From the NCBI RefSeq assembly GCF_014212135.1, contig NZ_JACJVQ010000032.1:1-64000 (forward strand): a stretch of DNA of 64,000 bases, in the 5' to 3' direction. Made by a program: the position numbers and the translations under genes. Positions 51,092-60,338 of the stretch are shown here, in pieces. How positions within the stretch are numbered: position 1 is the first letter of the stretch; each line of letters begins with the position of its first letter. Under the pieces are notes generated by a model. The model saw only the letters and a list, made by a program, of their open reading frames with translations. It made no database searches and was not told the DNA's origin. This DNA comes from Cohnella thailandensis. Its GTDB lineage: Bacteria; Bacillota; Bacilli; Paenibacillales; Paenibacillaceae.

Positions 51092-52072
51092 ATGGATACC
51101 GGGTCTCACCTGCTATTCGGCCTGTCGCTCGCGGGCCTGGCTCATCTGAATCCCGCCGTCCAAGGAGACGCCATGTTGTCCGGAGCGATCGTCTGTGCGA
51201 CGATGATCGGCTCGCACGCGCCGGACTTCGACGCGGCGTACCGGCTCCGCGGCATGGATAAATACGTCAAGCATCACAGGGGCTGGAGCCATTCGATTCC
51301 CGCGTTGTTCCTATGGCCGGCGGCGGTCGGAGCCCTGACGGCATGGGGATGGGGGCAAGGGGACCATCTGGTTCTCCTCCTGCTATGGTCGCTGATCTCG
51401 GTCGTTCTGCATGTCGCGCTGGATTTGACCAATGCTTACGGAGTACGGTGTCTGCTGCCTTTTCGCCGGGAGTGGCTGCATCTCGATTCGCTCTGCTTGA
51501 CGGATCCGTTTCTGCTGCTCGTGCATCTGATCGCATCGGCCCTATGGCTGACCGGTCTTCTCTGGGCGTCCGAACCCGGCTTCCTCTTCGTCGCCGCATG
51601 GTCGCTATCCGCGCTTTATATCGTATGGCGGATCGTTCACCACAGCCTGGCCGTTCGCTTGGTCAAGAACTCTTTTCCGGATTGGAGGGCCGTTCACGTT
51701 CTACCGGATTTGCGCTGGTTCCGCTGGCATTATATCGTTCAGACCGACACGGACTTCTGCATGGGCAGACTCCAAGGAAGTCGGATTGAGCGCTCGGGAG
51801 CGCTGCCTAATGAAATCGATCAATCCCACGACTGCGTCAGGGCTTCCATGTCGTTGTCCTACGTGCAAGTGCTGCTGAACTTCGCCAAACGCGCTTACGT
51901 GAAGTGGCAGAGGCAGCCCGAGGGAGGCTATCTCGTGACCTGGACCGATTTGAGGTTCTGGAGGGAGAAGGACTGGCCGTTTCGCGTAGAGGTCCGCATG
52001 GACGAACAGCTCAATCTCATCGAGCAGAAGGTAGGATGGCACAAGAAAGCTTGGGAGCCGCCGTACGTTTGA
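51092..52072 (+). CDS. Membrane-bound metal-dependent hydrolase family protein
   Basis: 326 residues from ATG 51092. The YbcI/YvsG-type motif set is present: MDTGSHLLFGLSLAGLAH, GSHAPDFDAAYRL and HHRGWSHSIPALFLW (His/Asp ligands) with about four membrane helices in the first 190 residues. A soluble C-terminal part of about 130 residues follows. Activity of the family is unproven. AAAGGGG precedes the ATG by about 6 bases. Confidence 0.85.
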   Translation: MDTGSHLLFGLSLAGLAHLNPAVQGDAMLSGAIVCATMIGSHAPDFDAAYRLRGMDKYVKHHRGWSHSIPALFLWPAAVGALTAWGWGQGDHLVLLLLWSLISVVLHVALDLTNAYGVRCLLPFRREWLHLDSLCLTDPFLLLVHLIASALWLTGLLWASEPGFLFVAAWSLSALYIVWRIVHHSLAVRLVKNSFPDWRAVHVLPDLRWFRWHYIVQTDTDFCMGRLQGSRIERSGALPNEIDQSHDCVRASMSLSYVQVLLNFAKRAYVKWQRQPEGGYLVTWTDLRFWREKDWPFRVEVRMDEQLNLIEQKVGWHKKAWEPPYV

Positions 52073-52303
52073 TAGAACCGGTTGGCCGACGGCCGCGCGT
52101 CAGCCTCTTGCGAAGAGGCGATGCGCGGCTTATCTTTTCCCGGGAAAGCGCAGGGATCGACAGGCTCGTGGCAACATCTGTCAATGACGTTCGAAATCGG
52201 GATCCCCTTCCCGACAAACGTCGCTCCTTGGCACACTCGCTCTAGTCAATCGAACAGATATTCGCTAAACTGAGATATATGTAAAGAGGAGACATGGGCA
52301 TAT

Positions 52304-54553
52304 ATGATCAAGAAAAGAACATTGCCCGAGCTGATCGCGGAGCTTCGGACGAATGAAAATATCGTGAATTGGTACGAAATGCAGCCGGAGGAGGCGAGAA
52401 CGAGGCCCTTCCCCGAAAGCGTGGATTCGCGAATAACGGCCGCCCTGGAGAGGCGAGGGATCGCCCGGCTGTACACCCACCAGGAGGAGGCTTACCGGCT
52501 GGCAGCGGGCGGGGAGAATATCGTGGCGGTGACGCCGACCGCCTCCGGCAAAACGTTATGCTACAACCTGCCCGTGTTGCAGGCGATAGCCAAGGACGAT
52601 ACGAGCCGGGCGCTCTATTTGTTCCCGACCAAGGCGCTCGCGCAGGATCAAATGAGCGAGCTCAACGAGATCATCAAGGAAATGGGCATCGACATCAAGA
52701 GCTTCACTTATGACGGCGACACGTCGCCCACGATTCGGCAGATCGTCCGGAAAGCCGGGCACATCGTCATCACCAACCCCGACATGCTGCATTCCGCGAT
52801 TCTGCCTCACCATACGAAGTGGGTCAGCCTTTTCGAGAACCTGAAATACATCGTCGTCGACGAGCTGCACACTTATCGGGGCGTGTTCGGAAGCCATGTG
52901 GCCAACGTCATTCGCAGGCTGCGAAGAATATGCCGCTTCTACGGGAGCAATCCGGTCTTTATCTGCACGTCGGCGACGATCGCGAACCCGAAGGAATTGG
53001 CGGAGCAGCTGACCGGCAGTCCCATGCGGCTTATCGACAACAACGGGGCTCCGCGAGGAAGGAAGCATTTCGTCTTCTACAACCCGCCGATCGTGAACGT
53101 TCCTCTCAATATCCGGAAGAGCGCGACGGTCGAGGTCAACCACCTTGCGAAGGAGTTTCTCCGCAACAAAATCCAAACGATTGTTTTCGCGAGAAGCCGG
53201 GTAAGGGTCGAAATCATCTTGAGCCATATCCAAGAGCTGGTGAAGAACGAGATCGGCTCGAAGTCCATTCGAGGATACCGGGGCGGCTACCTTCCCAAGC
53301 AGCGGCGAGAGATCGAGAGAGGGCTTAGGGACGGGGAGATTCTCGGCGTCGTGAGCACGAACGCGTTGGAGCTGGGCGTCGACATCGGGCAGCTCCAGGT
53401 GTGCGTGATGACCGGCTACCCGGGCAGCATCGCGAGCACGTGGCAGCAAGCCGGGCGAGCCGGACGGCGTCACGGGGAAGCGCTGATCATCATGGTGGCC
53501 AGCTCCACTCCGATCGATCAGTACATCGTTCAGAACCCGGAGTATTTCTTCGACCGCACCCCCGAATCCGCGCGGATCAACCCGGAGAATCTGATCATCT
53601 TGGTGGACCACTTAAGATGCGCGGCGTACGAGCTGCCGTTCAAGGAGACCGAAGAGTTCGGGCCGCTCGACGTGACCGATATTTTGGAATACCTGCAAGA
53701 AGAAAGAGTGCTTCACCGCAACGGGGATACGTTCTATTGGGCCAACCAGTCTTTTCCGGCCAGCGAGATCAGCCTTCGGTCGGCTTCCCAGGAGAACGTC
53801 GTGATCGTGGACCAGTCGAACGTTGCCGCGGTCAAGATCATCGGGGAGATGGACCGGTTCAGCGCGATGACCCTTCTGCATGACGAAGCCATCTATTTGC
53901 ACGAAGGGGTGCAGTACCAGGTCGAGAAGCTCGACTGGGAGCACAAGAAAGCGTACGTGCGGGAGGTCGACGTGGAATATTACACCGACGCCAACCTGGC
54001 CGTGAACCTGAAGGTGCTGGAGATCGACCGGACGCGAAGCCGGGGGCGGACCGCCGTTCATTACGGCGACGTCGCCGTCAACATGATCCCGACGATCTTC
54101 AAGAAAATCAAGCTGACCACGTTCGAAAATATCGGATCGGGTCCGATCCACTTGCCGGAGGAGGAGCTGCACACGAGCGCGACTTGGCTGGAGCTCACGG
54201 AACCGGATCCGGAGCTCGGAACGAAGACGCTGGAGCAGCTGCTGCTCGGAATCGCGAACGTGATGCAGCACATCGTTCCCGTTCTCGTCATGTGCGACCG
54301 CAACGACATCCACGTGGCGGCTCAGATCAAGGCGGCCCAGAGCGGGCTTCCGACGATCTTTATTTACGATCATTACCCCGGCGGGATCGGGCTTGCCGAG
54401 GACGTGTTCAAACGCTTCGACGAAGTCAAGGACGCGGCCCGGCGCTTGATCCAAAAATGCCCTTGCAAGGATGGATGCCCATCATGTATCGGAACCGAAA
54501 TCGAAGGAATCGACGGCAAGCGGAAAAGCGTTCAGCTCCTGTCGCTTCTATGA
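52304..54553 (+). CDS. mrfA: DNA repair helicase MrfA (YprA), DUF1998
   Basis: 749 residues. A superfamily 2 helicase: Q-region LYTHQEEAYRLAAGG, Walker A VTPTASGKTLCYNLP, Walker B VVDELHTYRG, motif III CTSATIANP, motif VI QQAGRAGRRHG. The C-terminal DUF1998 ends with the four-Cys cluster CPCKDGCPSC. In B. subtilis MrfA and MrfB act in a UvrABC-independent mitomycin-lesion repair pathway. The partner mrfB begins 37 bases downstream. Confidence 0.93.
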   Translation: MIKKRTLPELIAELRTNENIVNWYEMQPEEARTRPFPESVDSRITAALERRGIARLYTHQEEAYRLAAGGENIVAVTPTASGKTLCYNLPVLQAIAKDDTSRALYLFPTKALAQDQMSELNEIIKEMGIDIKSFTYDGDTSPTIRQIVRKAGHIVITNPDMLHSAILPHHTKWVSLFENLKYIVVDELHTYRGVFGSHVANVIRRLRRICRFYGSNPVFICTSATIANPKELAEQLTGSPMRLIDNNGAPRGRKHFVFYNPPIVNVPLNIRKSATVEVNHLAKEFLRNKIQTIVFARSRVRVEIILSHIQELVKNEIGSKSIRGYRGGYLPKQRREIERGLRDGEILGVVSTNALELGVDIGQLQVCVMTGYPGSIASTWQQAGRAGRRHGEALIIMVASSTPIDQYIVQNPEYFFDRTPESARINPENLIILVDHLRCAAYELPFKETEEFGPLDVTDILEYLQEERVLHRNGDTFYWANQSFPASEISLRSASQENVVIVDQSNVAAVKIIGEMDRFSAMTLLHDEAIYLHEGVQYQVEKLDWEHKKAYVREVDVEYYTDANLAVNLKVLEIDRTRSRGRTAVHYGDVAVNMIPTIFKKIKLTTFENIGSGPIHLPEEELHTSATWLELTEPDPELGTKTLEQLLLGIANVMQHIVPVLVMCDRNDIHVAAQIKAAQSGLPTIFIYDHYPGGIGLAEDVFKRFDEVKDAARRLIQKCPCKDGCPSCIGTEIEGIDGKRKSVQLLSLL

Positions 54554-54590
54554 CGCGGACGAGGCGGACGATCGAGGCGGGGGTTGCCCC

Positions 54591-56195
54591 ATGAGCAGCC
54601 TGAGAGAAAAGCTGTCCCGGCTCAAAGGGTTGTCCTCGGGCGCGGAGAAGGAAGCTCGGCCGGTTGAGGAGGCGCCAGCCGCGCCTCCGGCGCTCGAATC
54701 GTCCGAACCCGAGGACGGCGGAGCGGCGCTCGAGACGGCCGTCCAAGCGGCCGCCGCGGCAATCTCCGAAACAACCGTTCAAGCGACCTCCCAGCTTACC
54801 GACCAAGCGGCCGCTCAAGCAACCGACCAAGCAACTGATCAAGCAAACGCCAATGCAGACACTCCGGCCGTATCCGGGGTTGCGCCCGACGGTTTCTTGC
54901 ACCCCGCGTTTAAGAAACTGGGGATCGTCGAAGAGTCGAATGCGTTCGGCGCGTTCTTACTGAGACGGATCGAATATCCTCTGGAGCACCGGCACGGAAT
55001 TTATCCACTTGGTGCCCTAGTCGATTATGCCGCCTGCTTGAAGCCCGTCGCGTACAGGCAGAATCAAGCCCGTCTTGACTCGGAAGGCCAAGAAAGAATG
55101 ACGCCCCGAAAAAAGAAAAAGCTAAGCGTGAAGGACGCGTACAGGCTTCCTTTGCCGGAACCGGAGGATACGGGCAAGGAGCCTGGCGCCATCGAGCCCG
55201 GCCGCCTTCTGTTCTTCGACACGGAGACGACGGGGCTGGGAGTCGGCGTCGGCAACGTTCCGTTCATGATCGGCTTCGGGTATTACGACGAGGGGCGCGC
55301 CCGGATCGTCGTCGAGCAGACGCTCATTCGCCACCAGGGCGAAGAGAAGGCGATGCTGCAATATTTGCTGGAGCGGATGAACGGAAGAACTCATCTGGTC
55401 ACCTATAACGGGCGCACGTTCGACTGGCCGGTGCTGACGAGCCGGTTTATCCTGAACGGCTGGAGACCGAACGGGACCGAGCCTTATCATCTGGACTTCC
55501 TGCACCCGTCGCGGGCGCTGTGGCGCAATACGCTGGAATCGTGCAAGCTTAGCCGGATCGAAGCGGAGCGCCTCGGCATCGAGCGCCATGAGGACGTGCC
55601 GGGTTCGCTCGCGCCCGAGCTCTACGTCCGTTACCTGAACGACGGGGATGCCTCGCATCTGGAAGGCGTCTATCTTCACAACGAACAGGACGTGCTGACG
55701 CTCGTTACGCTGGCCGCTCATTTCGGAGCGCTGCTTGCCGACGACCCTGCGAATGAGATCGCCGTGCCTCAGGCGGCGGAGGAGCTTTATCGGACGGCCG
55801 CGTGGCTGGAGCTCCATGGCCGGACCGAGAAGTCGGAGCGCCTGTTCTCGGAGCTGGCGAAGCGCGGCGACGCGCATGCGGAGAGATGGCTGCTGCCCGC
55901 GGCCGACCGCTACAAGAAGCTCGGACGCTACGAGCAAGCGGTGGAGCTTTGGGAGCGGGCGGCGCGGAAGGCGGAGGACGCCGTCGTGCCGTCGATTGCC
56001 GCTCATGTCGAGCTGGCGATGCATTACGAGCATAGGAACCGAAACTATCGGCTCGCGGCCGATTATGCGGAGAGAGCGCTGGAGCTGACGTGCCGGCTCC
56101 CCGTCTTCGGAAGAGAGAATCCGAAGCGAAGGGAAGAGCGGGACGCATTGGAGCACCGATTGAATCGCTTGAGGCGAAAGTCCGAGCGAGGCTAG
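54591..56195 (+). CDS. mrfB: DNA repair exonuclease MrfB (YprB)
   Basis: 534 residues from ATG 54591. RNase H-like exonuclease domain: LLFFDTETTGLGVGVGNVPFMIG (first Asp/Glu), LVTYNGRTFDWPVL, LDFLHPSRALWR and HNEQDVLTLVTLAAHF. A TPR-like C-terminus (about 400-520) follows. Residues about 45-95 are a Gln/Ala/Thr/Asp low-complexity linker with tandem TDQA-type units, longer than expected and likely variable. It works with MrfA. Confidence 0.9.
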   Translation: MSSLREKLSRLKGLSSGAEKEARPVEEAPAAPPALESSEPEDGGAALETAVQAAAAAISETTVQATSQLTDQAAAQATDQATDQANANADTPAVSGVAPDGFLHPAFKKLGIVEESNAFGAFLLRRIEYPLEHRHGIYPLGALVDYAACLKPVAYRQNQARLDSEGQERMTPRKKKKLSVKDAYRLPLPEPEDTGKEPGAIEPGRLLFFDTETTGLGVGVGNVPFMIGFGYYDEGRARIVVEQTLIRHQGEEKAMLQYLLERMNGRTHLVTYNGRTFDWPVLTSRFILNGWRPNGTEPYHLDFLHPSRALWRNTLESCKLSRIEAERLGIERHEDVPGSLAPELYVRYLNDGDASHLEGVYLHNEQDVLTLVTLAAHFGALLADDPANEIAVPQAAEELYRTAAWLELHGRTEKSERLFSELAKRGDAHAERWLLPAADRYKKLGRYEQAVELWERAARKAEDAVVPSIAAHVELAMHYEHRNRNYRLAADYAERALELTCRLPVFGRENPKRREERDALEHRLNRLRRKSERG

Positions 56196-56327
56196 CTGGC
56201 CCCCCGAAGGCCGCTCGATGATTTAATGGCCTTAAATGCTTGCCTTACGAGTAGGAAAAAGGTATTGTGGGAAGCAGCGGGCATGCGTTAAGAGCCCGCA
56301 AGGCAACGAAGAAGGCGAGTGGAACAC

Positions 56328-57176
56328 ATGACGAATCAACCTTTGTCCTCTCCGCCTCGACTGCGCAAGCCAAAGGCTTTGATGTTCGATCTGGACGGGA
56401 CTTTATATCGGGGGGACGAGCGGATTCCGGGAGCGGATCGGCTTATCTCGGAGCTGGAATCGCTCGGGCTTCCTTGCTGGTACTTAACGAACAATTCGAC
56501 CCGAACGCCGTCACAAGTCGCGGAGCACCTGAATAGAATGGGCATTCACGCGGATGCGGCAAGGGTCATCACTTCGGCCTCGGCGGCGGCTCATTACGCG
56601 AGAGAGAATTACGATGGCCGCTCGGCGTATGTCGTCGGCGAATACGGACTTCGCCAAGCGTTGGCGGAAGCGGGATTCCGGCTGGCGGAGGATAGCGAGG
56701 AGAAGGTCGGCCTCGTCGTTCAAGGAATCGACCGGGAGCTGACTTTCGCCAAGATCAAGACGGCCGTAAGGCACTTGTTCTCCGGGGCGGACTATCTGCT
56801 GACGAATCCCGATCTGCAGCTGCCCGTCGAGGGCGGCGTACTACCCGGGGCGGGGAGCCTCTCCGCGATGCTTCAAGCCGCGACCGGCGTCGAACCGGTC
56901 GTGATCGGCAAGCCGTCGACGATCCTGACGAACTACGCGCTCGACAAGGCGGGCGTCTCCGCCGAAGAGGCTTGGGTCATCGGGGACAATCCGCTGACGG
57001 ATATCGCCGCCGGCGCAGCGGCGGGCTGTCCGGCGCTGCTGGTGCTCACGGGCGTCTGCACGGAAGACGATTGGCGGCGGAGATGCGAGGCGGCCGGCGC
57101 GATGCCGGATGCGGTATTGCCGGGACCGAATGAATTATTGGACTATATCCGTACCATCATACAGACACAGAATTGA
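56328..57176 (+). CDS. HAD-IIA sugar-phosphatase (NagD/AraL-like)
   Basis: 282 residues from ATG 56328. Motif I FDLDGTLYRGDERIPGA, motif II LTNNSTRTP, C2 cap, GKPSTILTNYAL and motif IV VIGDNPLTDIAAGAAAG. The family hydrolyses sugar phosphates, pyridoxal phosphate or p-nitrophenyl phosphate; substrate not evident. The ribosome site is weak, GAGTGG being the best. Runs in the same direction as the Fpg-like gene 18 bases on. Confidence 0.9.
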   Translation: MTNQPLSSPPRLRKPKALMFDLDGTLYRGDERIPGADRLISELESLGLPCWYLTNNSTRTPSQVAEHLNRMGIHADAARVITSASAAAHYARENYDGRSAYVVGEYGLRQALAEAGFRLAEDSEEKVGLVVQGIDRELTFAKIKTAVRHLFSGADYLLTNPDLQLPVEGGVLPGAGSLSAMLQAATGVEPVVIGKPSTILTNYALDKAGVSAEEAWVIGDNPLTDIAAGAAAGCPALLVLTGVCTEDDWRRRCEAAGAMPDAVLPGPNELLDYIRTIIQTQN

Positions 57177-57194
57177 CGAAGGGATGACTGCGGC

Positions 57195-58007
57195 ATGTCG
57201 GAATGGCCAGAGATAGAGACGTATCGAGCTTTGCTGTCGCCATTGATCAGCGGCTTATCGATCGAGGGAACGACCGTGAATCGGGAGAAGTCGATCAACG
57301 AATCGGCGGAGGAATTCGGATCCGGACTGTCCGGTCGCAAGATTCTGTTCGTGGAGCGCAGAGGCAAGCACCTGATTTTCCACCTGGACGACGGCAATCG
57401 TCTATTGATCAACCTTATGGCGGGAGACTGGATCTATTACGGACGCGAGGGCGAGAAGCCGGACGGCGAATATGCGCTTATTCTCGAGCTCGAAGACGGC
57501 AATCGTATCTTCTTCGGCGGACTAAGGCACGGTTACGCGTATCGCATCAGCGCCAAGAAGCTGATCGAATTCCTTCGGCCGCTCGGTCCCGATCCGTTCG
57601 ATCCGAGACTGTCGGCGGACAGCTTCGGCGTTCGTCTCCGGACCAAGCGAAGCAAGCTCAAGTCGGCTCTCGTCGATCCGAAGTTTATCTCCGGGATCGG
57701 CAATGCCTACGCGGATGAAATTCTGTTCGAAGCGGAACTGCGCCCGGACTCCGTTATCGCGGCGATGAGCGGCGATGAGATGCGGAAGGTATACGACTCG
57801 ATGCGCAAGGTTCTGGAAGAAGCTGCCCGGAGCGGCGGGGCTATCGCGGTCAGGTTCTCCGCGGAGGACATGCTGACCGGCGGCTACCGCGATTCGTTCA
57901 AGGTGTACGAGCGAGCAGGGGAAGCTTGCGCGCGCTGCGGAGGGACGATCGTCCTGGAGACGGTGAGCAATCGCAAGAGCTATTATTGCCCATCCTGCCA
58001 GAAATAA
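57195..58007 (+). CDS. Fpg/Nei-family DNA glycosylase-like protein with Ser at position 2
   Basis: 270 residues with the Fpg/Nei architecture: N-terminal PEIETYRALLSPLI, RGKHLIFHLDDG, the H2TH core ALVDPKFISGIGNAYADEILFEAEL and the zinc finger CARCGG...YYCPSCQK. In active Fpg/Nei enzymes Pro2, freed by Met removal, is the nucleophile (MPELPEVET). Here the gene reads MSEWPEIET, so position 2 is Ser. The residue E3 is kept. Either the protein binds damage without classical lyase chemistry, or it belongs to a divergent Fpg-like branch. Together with nfo 9 bases downstream it suggests a base-excision unit. Confidence 0.85.
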   Translation: MSEWPEIETYRALLSPLISGLSIEGTTVNREKSINESAEEFGSGLSGRKILFVERRGKHLIFHLDDGNRLLINLMAGDWIYYGREGEKPDGEYALILELEDGNRIFFGGLRHGYAYRISAKKLIEFLRPLGPDPFDPRLSADSFGVRLRTKRSKLKSALVDPKFISGIGNAYADEILFEAELRPDSVIAAMSGDEMRKVYDSMRKVLEEAARSGGAIAVRFSAEDMLTGGYRDSFKVYERAGEACARCGGTIVLETVSNRKSYYCPSCQK

Positions 58008-58016
58008 GCTTGATCG

Positions 58017-58865
58017 ATGATCATCGGATGTCATTTAAGCACGAGAAGAGGCTATCGGGAGACGGCTAGGACGGCGGTTAAGCTCGGCGGGAACGCGTAC
58101 CAGTATTTTCCCAAGAACCCCCGAAGCCTGCAGCTTAAATCGACCTTCGATCGCGCGGAAGCGCAGCGCTGCGCCGCATGGTGCCGCGAGAACGGAGTCG
58201 TATCGGTCGCGCACGGCCCTTATCCGGTCAACCCCGCCGCAGACGCGGAGGCGGCCGAGACGATGGCGGCTTGCACGCTGAACGACCTCGAGATCGCGGA
58301 AGCCTGCGGTTCTTTGGGCGTTGTCGTTCACTTCGGCGTTTATCGAGCTTCCGACCCGTTACAGGGCTACCGAAATGTTATACAATATATCAATATCGTG
58401 CTGTCTCGCTGGAAGGGCAAGGCGCTCATTCTGCTGGAGAATCAAGCAGGCGACCATGGACCGATGGGAACGACGCTGGACGAGCTTGCGACGGTACGGT
58501 CGCTGTGCGACAAGCCCGAAGGAGTCGGCTTTTGCCTGGATACGTGCCACCTGTTCGCGAGCGGGCAGTGGGACGGCGCGAATTGGGAACGTTTGCGGGA
58601 ACGCGGCCTGGAGCTCGGATTCTGGAATTCGCTCAAGGCCGTTCATCTGAACGATTCGCGATACCCGTCCGGATCCAAGAAAGACCGCCACGCCCGGATC
58701 GGCGACGGGCATATCGGCGAAGAAGGATTCCGGGAGCTGCTTGCCTCGGACGTGCTTGAAGGAATTCCTAAGATTCTGGAGACGCCGGCGGGACCGGACG
58801 GCACGCATGCGGAAGAGATGGCGCTCGTGAAGCGGTTAAGCCATTCGGAGGAGGAAAACGAATGA
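58017..58865 (+). CDS. nfo: AP endonuclease IV family protein
   Basis: 282 residues, TIM barrel: IGCHLSTRRGYRETARTAVKLGGNAYQYFPKNPRS at the start, VAHGPYPVN, VVHFGVYRAS, LLENQAGDHGPMGTTLDEL, GFCLDTCHLFASG, VHLNDSRYPSGSKKDRHARIGDGHIG, ILETPAG. These carry the His/Glu/Asp three-zinc ligands of endonuclease IV. It cleaves DNA 5' to abasic sites. It follows the Fpg-like gene closely and overlaps the next gene by 4 bases. Confidence 0.93.
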   Translation: MIIGCHLSTRRGYRETARTAVKLGGNAYQYFPKNPRSLQLKSTFDRAEAQRCAAWCRENGVVSVAHGPYPVNPAADAEAAETMAACTLNDLEIAEACGSLGVVVHFGVYRASDPLQGYRNVIQYINIVLSRWKGKALILLENQAGDHGPMGTTLDELATVRSLCDKPEGVGFCLDTCHLFASGQWDGANWERLRERGLELGFWNSLKAVHLNDSRYPSGSKKDRHARIGDGHIGEEGFRELLASDVLEGIPKILETPAGPDGTHAEEMALVKRLSHSEEENE

Positions 58866-59215
58866 TCAACGTGTTTCTGGACGATATACGCCGCTGTCCG
58901 GCCGGCTTCGTTCCGGCGAGGTCGGCGGAGGAATGCTTGCTGCTTCTGAGCTCGGAGGAAGTCAACATCCTGTCGCTGGATTTCGAGCTCGGCATCGGCG
59001 AACCGAACGGCTTATACGTCGTTCACGGAATGATCGCCGGAGAGCATTATCCGAAGGAAGTATTCGTCCATTCCTCCAGCATGCTCGGCAGGGCGCAGAT
59101 GGTGAAGGCGCTCCGCGACGCGAATCCGGCAGGGCTCGTCGTCCACGACGGCCCGATGCCCGCGGCCCTGCTTGACGAAGTGGCGGCAGCGAGCGCCGAG
59201 GGAGAACAGCCATGA
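58862..59215 (+). CDS. Receiver-like protein (cyclic-phosphate processing REC type)
   Basis: 117 residues. FLDDIRRCPAGFVPARSAEE at the start and ILSLDFELGIGEPNGLYVVH in the middle recall a CheY-like fold with the Asp of the phospho-site (LDFEL). The LDDIR-P start is that of the receiver domains linked to cyclic-phosphate processing systems. There is no output domain. Function unknown. Overlaps nfo and the thioredoxin gene by 4 bases each. Confidence 0.6.
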   Translation: MINVFLDDIRRCPAGFVPARSAEECLLLLSSEEVNILSLDFELGIGEPNGLYVVHGMIAGEHYPKEVFVHSSSMLGRAQMVKALRDANPAGLVVHDGPMPAALLDEVAAASAEGEQP

Positions 59216-59532
59216 GAGAATGGGAGGGCGGCGCCTGGGAGAAGGAGCTGGAGTCGCTAAGCGGAGGAAGCCTGTTATACATACACACTCCGTTGTGCGG
59301 CACTTGCGCTCTCGCCAGAAGAATGCTGGGGGTCGTCGAGGCGATGATGCCCGATCTGCCGCTTCATGCCGCCAATTTGAATCGGATGCCGGGACTGGCC
59401 GAACGGCTCAAAGTCGAGAGCGTGCCGTGCCTGTCCATCAAAGACAAACGTACCGGCGAATGGAGCAACCTCTATCGGTTCGGCTCCGTCGTTGAGCTGA
59501 ACGAGGTTATCCGCCGGTCTCAGCAAGGATAG
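59212..59532 (+). CDS. Thioredoxin-family protein
   Basis: 106 residues. LLYIHTPLCGTCALARRMLGVVE has the redox CxxC (CGTC) at the helix start and SVPCLSIKD gives the cis-Pro loop (VPC), with Cys after the Pro. It is a cytoplasmic thioredoxin-like protein. Overlaps the previous gene by 4 bases, and an ABC ATPase gene follows after 23 bases. Confidence 0.88.
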   Translation: MREWEGGAWEKELESLSGGSLLYIHTPLCGTCALARRMLGVVEAMMPDLPLHAANLNRMPGLAERLKVESVPCLSIKDKRTGEWSNLYRFGSVVELNEVIRRSQQG

Positions 59533-59555
59533 CAACCCGAGAGGAGATTGAACCG

Positions 59556-60332
59556 GTGAGCGTCATCGACTTGAATCGGCTGACATTAAGGCGCGGAGAG
59601 AGACAAATTCTTCAAGGCGTCGATTTGCACGTACGGGAAGGCGAGCATTGGGTTCTGCTGGGGCGCAACGGCTGCGGCAAAACGACGATGCTGGAGATGA
59701 TCAACGGTTACCTGTTCCCGACGACCGGGACGGTGGACGTGCTGGGCAACCGCTACGGCACGGTCGATCTGCGCGAGGTGCGCAAGGAGATCGGCTATAT
59801 CGGGGCTTCCCTGATCGAGAAGTTTACGCTGCGCGATCCGGTCTGGGAGATCGTCGTCGGCGGATTGAACGCCTACCTGCGGATCTATCAAGAGGTATCG
59901 CCCGAGGCGCGCGATAAAGCTTTCCATGAGCTGGAGAGAATCGGATTCGCGCATATGGCCGATCAGCCTTTCGGAACGCTGTCGCAGGGCGAACGGAAGA
60001 AGGTGCTGCTCGCGCGGACGATGATGGCCGATCCGAAGCTGCTCATTCTGGACGAGCCTTGCGCGGGGCTGGACCTCTACGAGCGGGAGAAGTTCCTGTC
60101 GGCTCTGGAGGAGTTGTCTTCGAGGAAAATGTCCATGCTGTACGTAACGCACCATATCGAGGAGATCGTTCCATTGTTCACTCATGTGGCGCTGATGGCC
60201 GACGGACGGATCGTTGCCGCCGGCGCGAAGAAGGAAGTCTTGACGCCGGAGCTGCTGCGTTCGGCGTACGATGTGAACATCTCGGTTCAATGGCAGGATG
60301 AGCGGCCATGGATTCGGGTCGGGAAGGGATAA
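59556..60332 (+). CDS. ABC transporter ATP-binding protein (YlmA-like)
   Basis: 258 residues. Walker A LLGRNGCGKTTMLEMI, signature LSQGERKKVLLART, Walker B LLILDEPCAGLDL, H-loop YVTHHIEEI. No membrane partner lies next to it, as with B. subtilis YlmA, so it may be a soluble ABC protein or use a distant permease. GAGAGGAG precedes the GTG start at 59556. Confidence 0.88.
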   Translation: MSVIDLNRLTLRRGERQILQGVDLHVREGEHWVLLGRNGCGKTTMLEMINGYLFPTTGTVDVLGNRYGTVDLREVRKEIGYIGASLIEKFTLRDPVWEIVVGGLNAYLRIYQEVSPEARDKAFHELERIGFAHMADQPFGTLSQGERKKVLLARTMMADPKLLILDEPCAGLDLYEREKFLSALEELSSRKMSMLYVTHHIEEIVPLFTHVALMADGRIVAAGAKKEVLTPELLRSAYDVNISVQWQDERPWIRVGKG

Positions 60333-60338
60333 GAAGGA

